Below, piece by piece: positions 49,556 to 58,153 of a DNA stretch of 64,000 nt; positions within the stretch are counted from its first letter, which is position 1; each line of letters opens with the position of its first letter. Where the stretch lies: positions 930,001 to 994,000 of the forward strand of contig NC_014960.1 of NCBI RefSeq assembly GCF_000199675.1. Reading direction: 5' to 3'. Source of the DNA: Anaerolinea thermophila UNI-1 (GTDB lineage: Bacteria > Chloroflexota > Anaerolineae > Anaerolineales > Anaerolineaceae). Made by a program: the position numbers and the translations under genes. The notes beneath the pieces were generated by a model. It was not told the DNA's origin and did no database searches. It saw only the letters and a list, made by a program, of their open reading frames with translations.

Positions 49556-51727
49556 TTACTGGCTAAAATTGGGGTAGGGGAAGTCCACTCCGGGCAGTTT
49601 GCCAGGATAGATTTCCTTCTGACCCAGCACCCAGCGGTCGGCTTCATCCAGCCAGATTTGCTCAGGCAGGAAGTTGTTGAAGTCCCACTGGTACAGGAAC
49701 GGCGGTGTGCCGATGGGAACGTTCTTGAAGTACTTGTTCAGCATCAACCCGTAGCGTCCAACGACCAGACCGATGGTGTACACGTTTTCGGTGTGCAGTT
49801 TGTTGTACTCGAACATCAGATCCTTCATCTTCTGCGGATCGCGTTCCAGACAGAAGGCGTTGGCAATTTCCACCATCTTTTTCTCGTAATCGGCGTATTC
49901 TTCTGGCTGACTGCCTTCGCGGTGCCACGAGAATTCCTTGATGGTGGGGGCGATTTCCTTACAGCGTACATTCGGTGTGGCAAATGCCTGACCCGGGCGG
50001 GCGATGCGCATCTCCCACTCGCCGTTGGTATTGGCTTCAGTCATGGCAGTGTTGGTCAGGATGCGGAAGTTGACCTTAATGCCAATGTCCTGGAAGAGCA
50101 AGGTGAGCGCCTGTCCGAGCGTTGCACCGGCAGAGATATCTTCCCATGTGGTCATGCTGATTTCGACGTTCTTACCTGCCATGGGACCTTCGGTCCAGTT
50201 GAGGATACCGTCATTGTCGGTATCTTTCAGACCGATTTCAGCCAGCAGGGCGCGGCTGGTATCCGGTGAGAACGGATAGTACACCACCGACTCTTTGTTG
50301 AAGAAGTCCGAGCCGGGGAACAAGCCGCCGGGCCAGGGGCGGAAGAAGGGCCCATTGGTCAGCGAGCGCGCCAGACCGTCACGATCCACCGCCTGAGTGA
50401 GTGCGCGGCGGAAGCGCACGTCGCGCAGAAGTTCGCGCACAGCCGCATCGCGTTCATCCTTCACACCCGTGTATTTTGCCTGGTTGAGTTCCAGCCAGAA
50501 GCCCAGGGTTTCAGGACCCCATTCCACGCGGAAGGGCGCATTGGGGTCGCTGGCTTGTTTGACCGTCTCGTCAAAAGTTTCGGGGTTTTCTACGTTGGAA
50601 TGGTCCGCCGTGCCGGCAATAGTGTTGAGGGTGCGGGTAACGCCCGTCTTGGAGTAAGTCCACTGAACTTCATCCAGGTAGGGCAACTGGCAGCCGTTCT
50701 CGTCCACCTTCCAGTAGTACGGATTGCGGCGCATGACCATGAATTCGTCGGTCTTGTATTCCACCGGCACCCAGGGTCCCATGGTCACAATGGGCAGTTT
50801 GTTGGGGGGCAGGGAGTCACGGTAGGACTGATAATCCTTGCCGCCGTATTTCGGGTGTAACGGTTTGAGAATGTGCGCCGGACCTGGCGAGAAGACCAGG
50901 TTGGTCATGTTGTACAGCATCGAGAGCGGGTAAGGCACCGGGAAAGTCCACTTGACGGTGTACTTGTCCAGCGCTTCCAGTTTGATGGGCTTGCCTTCGA
51001 TGGTCCAGAAGGACGCCTGCGTCCACGAGTTCACGTTGGGGTCAAGGATGTTGTCTTCCCACAGGAACATGATGTCTTCAGTGGTGAACTCCACGCCATC
51101 CGACCACTTGGCGCCTTCCACAAAGTGCATGATCAGTTCGGTACCATCCGCCGACCACTCCCACGATTTTGCCAGTTGTGGGATGGGCTCAACGTTCTTG
51201 GTCAGGAACATGGGACCGGTCATCAGCGGCTCTTCCTGAACGATGGCTTCAATGCCGAACCATCCTTGGCTCACGCCAGCCGCCCAGTTCCAGCCTTCGG
51301 TGGGTGCCGCCCACACGCCGCGCCACACGCCACCGTATTTCCCCAACCCATCGGACATGAATCCGGCTTTGTACACAAAGGGTTCTTTGGGCAGGCGCTC
51401 TTCCACCGGCGGCAGTTTCCCGGCTTGCACCAGTTTGGTTACCCATTCGGGCTCGCAGTATTTATCCAGTTTCTTGAATTCAACGATCTCGTTGATCTCA
51501 AATTTCTTGGGCTCGCGCATGCCCGCCATCAGGGGCGCATCCGGGTAAGGAATGGGACCGGCGAGGACGAATTTCTCTACCTCCACCGTCTTGACGACTT
51601 CCTTTTCTTTCTCGACAACGACCGTCTCCACCACTTTCTCAGGGGTGGGGGTTGCCTGTGGTGCACAGGAAATCAACATACCTGCAATCACCAGCAGGGA
51701 AATGAGGGTTAAGATGGTCTTTTTCAT
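49556..51727 (-). CDS. Family 5 extracellular solute-binding lipoprotein (OppA type)
   Basis: A 723-residue binding protein. The signal ends in LISC followed by a Val/Glu/Lys repeat linker (EKVVETVVVEKEKEVVKTV) seen in many Chloroflexota binding proteins. The SBP_bac_5 domain includes KSWEWSADGTELIMHFVEGA and KWSDGVEFTTEDIMFLWED, then RFRRALTQAVDRDGLAR. Longer than typical OppA (about 550), which suits a sugar-oligomer ligand as in Thermotoga. GAAGGAGAG lies upstream of the ATG used. Placed with GH4 enzymes, alpha-galactosides are the likely ligand. Confidence 0.93.
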   Translation of the reverse strand: MKKTILTLISLLVIAGMLISCAPQATPTPEKVVETVVVEKEKEVVKTVEVEKFVLAGPIPYPDAPLMAGMREPKKFEINEIVEFKKLDKYCEPEWVTKLVQAGKLPPVEERLPKEPFVYKAGFMSDGLGKYGGVWRGVWAAPTEGWNWAAGVSQGWFGIEAIVQEEPLMTGPMFLTKNVEPIPQLAKSWEWSADGTELIMHFVEGAKWSDGVEFTTEDIMFLWEDNILDPNVNSWTQASFWTIEGKPIKLEALDKYTVKWTFPVPYPLSMLYNMTNLVFSPGPAHILKPLHPKYGGKDYQSYRDSLPPNKLPIVTMGPWVPVEYKTDEFMVMRRNPYYWKVDENGCQLPYLDEVQWTYSKTGVTRTLNTIAGTADHSNVENPETFDETVKQASDPNAPFRVEWGPETLGFWLELNQAKYTGVKDERDAAVRELLRDVRFRRALTQAVDRDGLARSLTNGPFFRPWPGGLFPGSDFFNKESVVYYPFSPDTSRALLAEIGLKDTDNDGILNWTEGPMAGKNVEISMTTWEDISAGATLGQALTLLFQDIGIKVNFRILTNTAMTEANTNGEWEMRIARPGQAFATPNVRCKEIAPTIKEFSWHREGSQPEEYADYEKKMVEIANAFCLERDPQKMKDLMFEYNKLHTENVYTIGLVVGRYGLMLNKYFKNVPIGTPPFLYQWDFNNFLPEQIWLDEADRWVLGQKEIYPGKLPGVDFPYPNFSQ

Positions 51728-51840
51728 ATCCTTACTCTCTCCTTCGGAACGAAAGAACTGAACAGGTGAAATATTTTTCAAAGAAAGAACGTTTTTTTCT
51801 GCGGCTTCATCACCTCCTCGAAAGTGTGTTTCTCCGGTTG

Positions 51841-52857
51841 TTACTCATAAAGCCAGCACGAAACCCAGTGACCGCTTTCTTTTTCCTGCAACTCAGGGGC
51901 AACCTCGCGACATTTGGACATCACTTTGGGGCATCGGCTGGCGAATGGACACCCCGGGGGAATGTTCATGGGGCTGGGAACGATGCCCTCGATGGGGACG
52001 AGAATCTTTTTCCCTTTCCTACCCAGCACCGGGACAGAATTGAGCAACCCTACTGTGTAAGGGTGCAGACTGCGGTGGAAGATATCGTGGGTCTTGCCAT
52101 ACTCCACGACCTTGCCCAAATACATGACGGCAACGAAGTGCGCCATTTGAGAGACCACGCCCAGGTTGTGGGTAATCATGATGATGGAAGAGTCAATGTC
52201 CTCTTGCAGTTGGCGCATCAAGTCGAGAATTTGCGCCTGCACGGTGACGTCCAGGGCGGTGGTTGGCTCGTCGGCAATCAGAATGGAAGGGTTACAGGAC
52301 AGGGCCATGGCAATCATCACCCGCTGGCGCATTCCTCCTGATAACTGGTGAGGATATTCCTTCAGGCGCTGTTTGGGCATGGCAATTTGCACTTTCACCA
52401 GCATTTCCAGCGCACGTTCCAGGGCTTCCTTTTTGCTTACCTTTTGGTGCAGTTGCACCGTCTCGGCGATTTGGTCGCCAATGGTATACAGCGGATTCAG
52501 GGAGGTCATCGGTTCCTGAAACACCATGGCGATCTCGCCGCCACGAATGGCGCGCATGGTTTGGGAGTGCCGATCTATTTTGACCAGATCAAGCACCTGC
52601 CCAAACGTGCGCGAGCGGAGCAGGATTTCTCCCGAAACTATTTTCCCCGGCGGTTCTTGAATCAGGCGCATGATGGACATGGCGGTAATACTCTTGCCGC
52701 AACCGCTTTCGCCCACCAATCCCAGCGTAGTCTTTCGCTGAAGTGTCAGGTTGACGCCGTCTACTGCCCGGACAGTACCTTTTTCTAGGAAAAAGTATGT
52801 TCGCAGGTCCTTAATTTCCAGCAAGGGCAGAGAGTCAGTGGAGGTAGTCACGTTCAT
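51841..52857 (-). CDS. ABC importer ATPase (OppD type)
   Basis: A 338-residue ATPase with Walker A GESGCGKSI, signature LSGGMRQRVMIAMAL, Walker B ILIADEPTTALD, and the Opp/Dpp C-terminus (PPGCPFASRCPKVMSKC). Its ATG overlaps the stop of the lone receiver gene (ATGA), tying expression of transporter and receiver together. Confidence 0.95.
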   Translation of the reverse strand: MNVTTSTDSLPLLEIKDLRTYFFLEKGTVRAVDGVNLTLQRKTTLGLVGESGCGKSITAMSIMRLIQEPPGKIVSGEILLRSRTFGQVLDLVKIDRHSQTMRAIRGGEIAMVFQEPMTSLNPLYTIGDQIAETVQLHQKVSKKEALERALEMLVKVQIAMPKQRLKEYPHQLSGGMRQRVMIAMALSCNPSILIADEPTTALDVTVQAQILDLMRQLQEDIDSSIIMITHNLGVVSQMAHFVAVMYLGKVVEYGKTHDIFHRSLHPYTVGLLNSVPVLGRKGKKILVPIEGIVPSPMNIPPGCPFASRCPKVMSKCREVAPELQEKESGHWVSCWLYE

Positions 52858-53240
52858 GCGCTCAGTTCCTTAGATTTGGAAGAGGATGGATGAAGGAGTT
52901 GGTTAAGCGTTTTTGCCAGTTGATTGGGCAGGACGGGCTTGACCAGAAATACTCCTGCTTCAGGAGGAATTTCTCCGCGGTGTTCATCCTGTGTACTGCA
53001 GAAAATAATCGGGATATGCCGTGGAATGCAAAAGTCTGCCAGACTCTGGAGAAATTCCCAACCTCCACCGTTCTCCATGGCTGGTTCAAAGACCACTGCC
53101 GCAAGCGGTTCTCGTGCAAGCAGGGGAATTGCCTCGGGGGTGGAAGAACAGGGAAACACCACAAACTCATCCGAAAGTTCCCTCGTGTACAACTCAAGTG
53201 TTGGATGATCATCATCCAGAATGAGAATGGCAGGCTTCAT
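52854..53240 (-). CDS. Stand-alone receiver-like protein with Glu at the phosphorylation site
   Basis: A 128-residue receiver domain without an output domain. The acidic pocket (ILILDDDHPTLEL), the Ser/Thr position (IIFCSTQ) and the Lys (VFLVKPV) are present. The strand-3 position that should be the phosphorylated Asp reads VVFEPAMENGGGW, with Glu instead. Such a change often mimics the active state or abolishes phosphotransfer. GGAGG lies eight bases before the ATG. Encoded between the hybrid sensor and the transporter. Confidence 0.85.
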   Translation of the reverse strand: MKPAILILDDDHPTLELYTRELSDEFVVFPCSSTPEAIPLLAREPLAAVVFEPAMENGGGWEFLQSLADFCIPRHIPIIFCSTQDEHRGEIPPEAGVFLVKPVLPNQLAKTLNQLLHPSSSKSKELSA

Positions 53241-53322
53241 GCGCACGCCTCCGGGACAAAACCGTCAGTGCCCGTCTCTGAGATGCCTGGTTGAGTCAGG
53301 GGATCATGAGAAAGCCAGTTTC

Positions 53323-53328
53323 AGTATA
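53323..53328 (-). promoter_or_regulatory. Candidate -10 box ahead of the receiver-transporter genes
   Basis: TATACT on the minus strand, 82 bases before the receiver ATG, inside the 116-base gap after the hybrid sensor. No -35 box is recognisable, which would fit an AraC-activated promoter. Speculative. Confidence 0.35.
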
Positions 53329-53356
53329 GAAAAATAAGTGGAACCGGGATTGGATT

Positions 53357-56300
53357 TTAAGAAGATGGTTTAGGAAAATTCACCGTTCGCGCGAATATTT
53401 GTTGGGAAGCAGTTTTCCGATAATTTTGTGGAGAGTCGCCGATTAACTTATTAAATACCCGCGTGAAATATCCTGGGTCGCTGAAGCCCACCTGTAAGGC
53501 AATGGCTTTGATACTCAGCGAGGTTTCACGAAGCAGGCGGCAGGCAATGCGAATGCGCAGGCGGGTAAGATATTCCCATGGCGTGAGGTGCATCTCTTCG
53601 CGGAACAGTGAAGTGAAGTAATTCTCGCTCAGGTTGACCGACTGGGCAATGTCTTTACGGCTGATCGGGTGCATGTAATTCTGATGCAAATATGCCAGCG
53701 CCTGCCGGATGAGCGGGCTGGTATTTTCCCCATTTTGAGGTTGCATCAGGGTTTCCTGAAGCACTTCTTTGAGTTCGTTTTCGGTAAGAATTTCCTTGCT
53801 CTGGAAGGTGACATAAGGATAATTGAGGCGTTGCAGGTCAGCATAGGTCAGCAACTTCCCACTCACCACGATGACCGGAATGGTACGGGTATGCGGCTGA
53901 CGGCGCAGTCGTTCCAGCACTTCAAAACCACTCATTCCGGGCATCAGCAAATCCAGCAGAATCAGGGCGGGGGTTTTTGTCTCCAGAGCCTGCAGGGCTT
54001 CTTCGCCACTGGAGGCTTCCAGAATGAGGGTTTGTGGAAAATACGTTTCGATGAGTTGGCGGTAGGTCATTCGAGCATGCGGGTCGTCGTCCACAATCAG
54101 GAAGGGACGTTCGGGGCATTCCTGGGGGACAAGAGTGGAAATCCACTCCAGCAACGTATCTGAACGGGTAGGTTTGGTCAATACCTGAACCAATCCCGCT
54201 TCAGTAGTTGCGGGGTTGAAAAGCAGGAACGGAAGATCGCTGAAATCTACCTGGGTGTATAACCACTGATACAGCATCCAATCTTCGGCGGTCGCGCATG
54301 CCAGATCCCATGCCAGCGCTACCGGGTGATAATGGGCATACAGGCTTTCCAAATCTTTGGGGGAGCGCATGAACGCCGGAATGAGATTTTGCCGGGTGCA
54401 GATTTCCTGGATGGTGGGAGAAATTTCCCCTCTGGCGCTCAGAATGAACATGGCTCGCGGAAGGTGATTCTGTTTCTCGGGGTGATGGCTGAACTTGCCG
54501 GTCAGCCCAGGCAGAGGCAGGTAAATGTAAAAGGTACTCCCTTTGCCGGGTTGGCTTTCCAGTGTGAGCGTGCCACCATGCAGGGCAATCAGGTGGCGGG
54601 TAATGCTCAAACCCAACCCAATGCCGCTGGGACGGCGCTTTCCCATACTGGCACTGAAAGGTTCGAACAGTCGTTCCTGCTGTTCCAGTGAGATACCTTC
54701 ACCGGTATCGGCAACGGAAAGACGCAAAAACGGCGGCTCAACGTGGGCGCTTAAGACAATCTCTCCCTCGTGGGTAAATTTGCGGGCATTGCTCAGCAGG
54801 TTCAGTAAAATTTGTTTGAGCCGGGCAGAATCTGCCTGGATGATGGGCAGACGTTCCGGTATTTCCACCCGCCAGCGGATGAAGGGGTTTTGCTCTTCAG
54901 AACGGGCAAAAGTTTCGAAGGCTTCCAGGATGATGGGACGCGGATCCATCCACTCAAAGTACATGTTCAAAGCACCAATTTCTGCCCGGGAAAGGTCGAG
55001 CAAATCGTTGATCATGCGTAAAAGATGCTCGCCGCTTTGAGAGATGATTTGCAGGTCCCGTTCAAGTTCCGTGTCATGATGTCCACTGCGCTTGTGGCGG
55101 TTGAGCGCAGACTGCGCATAGCCCAGAATGACATTCAACGGTGTGCGCATTTCGTGCCCCACATTTGCCAGCAGGCGCGTTTTCAACTGATTGGCACGTT
55201 CGGCGGTATTTTGCGCATTGCGGGCTTCCTGGTACAATCGGGCATTTTGAATGGCGATCCCCAGCATATCCGCCAGAAGTTGTAACCCCTGTTGTTGCTG
55301 AAGCAGGGAGGGGGTGGGTTGATCGCGGCGTAAATCCAGCACGCCGATGACTTCCTGGGCAATGTGAATGGGCAGAAGCACTCGCGAGCGAATCCAAGGG
55401 TAATTGGGGTCAGGTTGATACCGCTGACTGAAGGCAATATCCGGAATCAGTATGGCTTCATTCCGCTTTAACACCTCATCAAGCAGTCCACTGTGCTCGA
55501 CTGATATTTGCGCCTGATTACCAATAAGCGGTTGCAGGGTTTGGGTATCCTGATGAAGCAAATAAACCTGGACGTCGTTGAAGCCGTAGGATTCTCGAAT
55601 CAGTTCAGCAATGGTACTCGCCAGTTGTTCCTGGTCGAGAATAGCACCAATCTTCTGAATAATGCGCGCGCTGGTTTCAAGATGGTGAAAGCGGAAGACT
55701 TCATTTTCCCGGTTAAAACCCACCAGACGGTTCGGCAAACCGGCGATGGCAATCAGTTTACGGGTTGCCGTGGCAGCAACATTTTCGGCAGTGATCAGCC
55801 GAATGGTGTGGTAAATATGCGGTGGAAAGGGTAAGCCACTGGCAGCATCGCGGGCAACAAACAAAGCGCGAGCCCCAAAATCTTCCGCGCAGGTTTCCAC
55901 TGTTGCCGTCATTGTGCCATTGGCAATGGCTTCCAGTGCCAGCGGGTCACCATTCAGTCCCACCAGCAGGGTGTGTGGGGAAAGGACACCCATCTCATGC
56001 CCGACATCCCGCGCCGCCAGCGCCACCCAGTCCGAAGCGCCAAAGATGGCATCTACAGGTCCCCTAAGGTGTCGAAAAGCCTCTCGCAGTGCTTCGCAGG
56101 CAGGGGCATAACTCCAGTAGGCGCCGACCACTTCCATGTGAATATCCGGGAAGGACTTCATGGCGATGCTGAAGCCTTCCAGACGACTTTCACCGCGGTC
56201 TTCTTCGAGAGGGTCTTCCAGAAAAGCCCCTACGAATACCACCCGTCCTTTACCGTTTAATTGTTTGGCAATGAATTCTCCGGCGAGATTGGCTGCCTCG

Positions 56301-56620
56301 CGCAGTCCAATGGGGGTCACCAGCAAAGGGTGACGCAGGGTGGTTTCTCCCAACTGGATGACGGGTAACCCGGCTTTCAACAGGGTTTCGGTAGTGGCGC
56401 GGGGAAGAATGGTGGAGATAAGAGCATCCAACCGGTGGGCGAGAATTTCTTCGGCTACGGCATAGGGATCGTAAGACCGGGCAACCTGAAAGGTCTCAGC
56501 GAAGTTAAACACCTTCAGTTCAGCGCCTACTTTTTCGTTGGCGCGCTGAATGGCTTCATAGGTTTGAATCCAGAACGGATCTCCCGGATAAATCAAAATG
56601 CCAATAACAGGGGAATGCAT
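53357..56620 (-). CDS. Soluble one-chain sugar sensor: LacI-type binding domain, GAF, histidine kinase, two receivers, AraC DNA-binding domain
   Basis: A 1087-residue protein with no signal peptide or membrane helix. Residues 1-290 are a periplasmic-binding-protein-like sugar domain (IGILIYPGDPFWIQTYEAI, VDAIFGASDWVALAARD). About 315-470 is GAF. The kinase has His489 in ANVGHEMRTPLNV, then N-box (LLNLLSNARKF) and G-box (VADTGEGIS, SGIGLGLSI) motifs. About 722-830 is a degenerate receiver. 840-960 is a true receiver with Asp890 (LILLDLLMPGMSG). 965-1080 is an AraC HTH (ISRKDIAQSVNLSENYFTSLF, VGFSDPGYFTRVFNKL). It probably senses a cytoplasmic sugar and activates the genes that follow. Confidence 0.93.
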   Translation of the reverse strand: MHSPVIGILIYPGDPFWIQTYEAIQRANEKVGAELKVFNFAETFQVARSYDPYAVAEEILAHRLDALISTILPRATTETLLKAGLPVIQLGETTLRHPLLVTPIGLREAANLAGEFIAKQLNGKGRVVFVGAFLEDPLEEDRGESRLEGFSIAMKSFPDIHMEVVGAYWSYAPACEALREAFRHLRGPVDAIFGASDWVALAARDVGHEMGVLSPHTLLVGLNGDPLALEAIANGTMTATVETCAEDFGARALFVARDAASGLPFPPHIYHTIRLITAENVAATATRKLIAIAGLPNRLVGFNRENEVFRFHHLETSARIIQKIGAILDQEQLASTIAELIRESYGFNDVQVYLLHQDTQTLQPLIGNQAQISVEHSGLLDEVLKRNEAILIPDIAFSQRYQPDPNYPWIRSRVLLPIHIAQEVIGVLDLRRDQPTPSLLQQQQGLQLLADMLGIAIQNARLYQEARNAQNTAERANQLKTRLLANVGHEMRTPLNVILGYAQSALNRHKRSGHHDTELERDLQIISQSGEHLLRMINDLLDLSRAEIGALNMYFEWMDPRPIILEAFETFARSEEQNPFIRWRVEIPERLPIIQADSARLKQILLNLLSNARKFTHEGEIVLSAHVEPPFLRLSVADTGEGISLEQQERLFEPFSASMGKRRPSGIGLGLSITRHLIALHGGTLTLESQPGKGSTFYIYLPLPGLTGKFSHHPEKQNHLPRAMFILSARGEISPTIQEICTRQNLIPAFMRSPKDLESLYAHYHPVALAWDLACATAEDWMLYQWLYTQVDFSDLPFLLFNPATTEAGLVQVLTKPTRSDTLLEWISTLVPQECPERPFLIVDDDPHARMTYRQLIETYFPQTLILEASSGEEALQALETKTPALILLDLLMPGMSGFEVLERLRRQPHTRTIPVIVVSGKLLTYADLQRLNYPYVTFQSKEILTENELKEVLQETLMQPQNGENTSPLIRQALAYLHQNYMHPISRKDIAQSVNLSENYFTSLFREEMHLTPWEYLTRLRIRIACRLLRETSLSIKAIALQVGFSDPGYFTRVFNKLIGDSPQNYRKTASQQIFARTVNFPKPSS

Positions 56621-56669
56621 ATTTAAGTCCTGAAATCAATATGGGACGTATTTACTCCTGGTCAGTTTG

Positions 56670-56697
56670 ATTATAGCATTCTTGAATTTAAGGTTAA
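56670..56697 (-). promoter_or_regulatory. Candidate promoter of the hybrid sensor gene
   Basis: Minus-strand TTAACC (56697-56692) and TATAAT (56675-56670) with a 16-base spacer, 50 bases before the ATG. An AGGAC ribosome site lies six bases before the ATG. Confidence 0.5.
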
Positions 56698-56714
56698 GAG
56701 AAACGGTTTATAAT
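56687..56714 (+). promoter_or_regulatory. Candidate tilS promoter giving a leaderless mRNA
   Basis: TTTAAG (56687-56692), 16 bases, TATAAT (56709-56714). The ATG follows at 56723, about where transcription should start, and no ribosome site is present. Confidence 0.5.
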
Positions 56715-56722
56715 CTTTTATC

Positions 56723-58153
56723 ATGTCACTTGAAGAACGGGTGTTGCACAACGCGCAAGAACGATGTCGCATTTCTCCGGAGTCCCCTCTGGTGCTTGGA
56801 GTTTCTGGGGGTGCGGATAGTTTGTGCCTGCTGGATGTGCTTCATCGTGCCGGTTTCAACCTGATTGTGGCGCACTTCAATCATCGCCTGCGCCCCGAAG
56901 CAGAGAGTGAGGCGGATTGGGTGTGTGCGCAAGCCCAACAGCGAGGACTGCGCGTGGAATTGGGGCAGGGGGAGGTCCTGGCTATGGCGAAAGAACAGGG
57001 AATGTCCATTGAGGAAGCCGCCCGAGAGGCACGCTACAGTTTCCTTTTCTCCGTGGCTCATCAGGTTCAGGCGCAGGCGGTGGCGGTGGCGCACACGGCG
57101 AGCGACCAGGTGGAAACTGTCCTCATGCATCTGATTCGCGGCACCGGGCACAAAGGGTTGACGGGGATGCCATATCGGGGGTTCTTGAATCAGTTTTCTA
57201 CCACCACCCCCCTGGTGCGCCCGATGCTTTCCATCTGGCGCGAAGAAGTACTGGCTTACTGCCATGAGCGGGGGTTGACCTGGCTGGAAGACCCTTCCAA
57301 TCGGGATGTGCGTTTTACCCGCAACCGCTTGCGCAATGAAGTTCTCCCGTTACTTAAGCAAGTTAATCCGCGGGTGGAAGAAGCTATCTGGCGGTTATCC
57401 ACACTTCTGGCAGAAGAGGATGATGTTTTCGAAAATGCTTTTCAGCAAGCCTGGAATCAATGTGTTCTTGAGCAGTCTTCGAAACAGATTGTGCTTTCGC
57501 GGGAGCGGGTGCAGTCCCTTTCACCGGCATTGCAACGGGAGGTGTTGCGCTGGTCTTTGTCATTGCTTCGCCCTGCGCTTCGTGATCTGGATTTCGATAC
57601 GGTGAATCGGGCAATGCAGTTTGTCCAGCAACCTACGCAATCGCGCCATATTCACCTTGTGGCAGGTTTGGGGTTGAGGTTGGAGGGAGAACATCTCATT
57701 GTGGATGATGAAACCTTTATTCAGAGCCTGCCTTCAGATTTCCCTCAAATGCCGCCACAGGCGCAGTATGTCCTTCCGGTGCCCGGTAGCCTAGTACTAC
57801 CCAATGGTTGGAGTATAGAGGTGCAGAGGGTGGACGTTCTACCCGACTCATGGGACGAGGTCAGCCGGTGGGAAGCCTTTATAAGTGGCGATGCTCTGGG
57901 AGAGGCTTTGGAAGTGCGTCCATTTCGGCCCGGAGAGCGCTTTCAGCCGCTGGGAATGGGGGGAAAGTCGCGGAAGGTTTCTGATTTCTGGGTAGATGTG
58001 GGGCTTCCCCGGCGGTTACGTAGCGGCTGGCCTCTGGTATTTGCGCAGGATGAGGTGGTGTGGATTCCCGGCTTTCGGCTGGATCACCGCTGGAGAGTCA
58101 CTCCCGAAACGAGGAGCGTGTATCGCTTGCAGATCAGGCGGGAGGCAGGTTAA
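56723..58153 (+). CDS. tilS: tRNA(Ile)-lysidine synthetase
   Basis: A 476-residue enzyme that converts C34 of tRNA-Ile(CAU) to lysidine so it reads AUA. The PP-loop ATPase motif is LGVSGGADSLCLLDVL, then AHFNHRLRPEAESEADWV, MSIEEAAREARYSFL, and HTASDQVETVLMHLIRGTG. The C-terminal domain (RPGERFQPLGMGGKSRKVSDF) is present. Its stop overlaps that of the convergent recombinase-like gene by four bases. Confidence 0.96.
   Translation: MSLEERVLHNAQERCRISPESPLVLGVSGGADSLCLLDVLHRAGFNLIVAHFNHRLRPEAESEADWVCAQAQQRGLRVELGQGEVLAMAKEQGMSIEEAAREARYSFLFSVAHQVQAQAVAVAHTASDQVETVLMHLIRGTGHKGLTGMPYRGFLNQFSTTTPLVRPMLSIWREEVLAYCHERGLTWLEDPSNRDVRFTRNRLRNEVLPLLKQVNPRVEEAIWRLSTLLAEEDDVFENAFQQAWNQCVLEQSSKQIVLSRERVQSLSPALQREVLRWSLSLLRPALRDLDFDTVNRAMQFVQQPTQSRHIHLVAGLGLRLEGEHLIVDDETFIQSLPSDFPQMPPQAQYVLPVPGSLVLPNGWSIEVQRVDVLPDSWDEVSRWEAFISGDALGEALEVRPFRPGERFQPLGMGGKSRKVSDFWVDVGLPRRLRSGWPLVFAQDEVVWIPGFRLDHRWRVTPETRSVYRLQIRREAG

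Noticed and set aside
50873..51712. A 279-codon open frame antisense to the solute-binding protein
   Set aside because: The sense strand encodes a clear SBP_bac_5 lipoprotein; the antisense product has no recognisable domain.
51775..51818. AGGAGGTGAT followed by a 10-codon ORF between OppD and the binding-protein gene
   Set aside because: The start codon overlaps the ribosome site with spacing too short for normal initiation; there is no evidence that this peptide is made.
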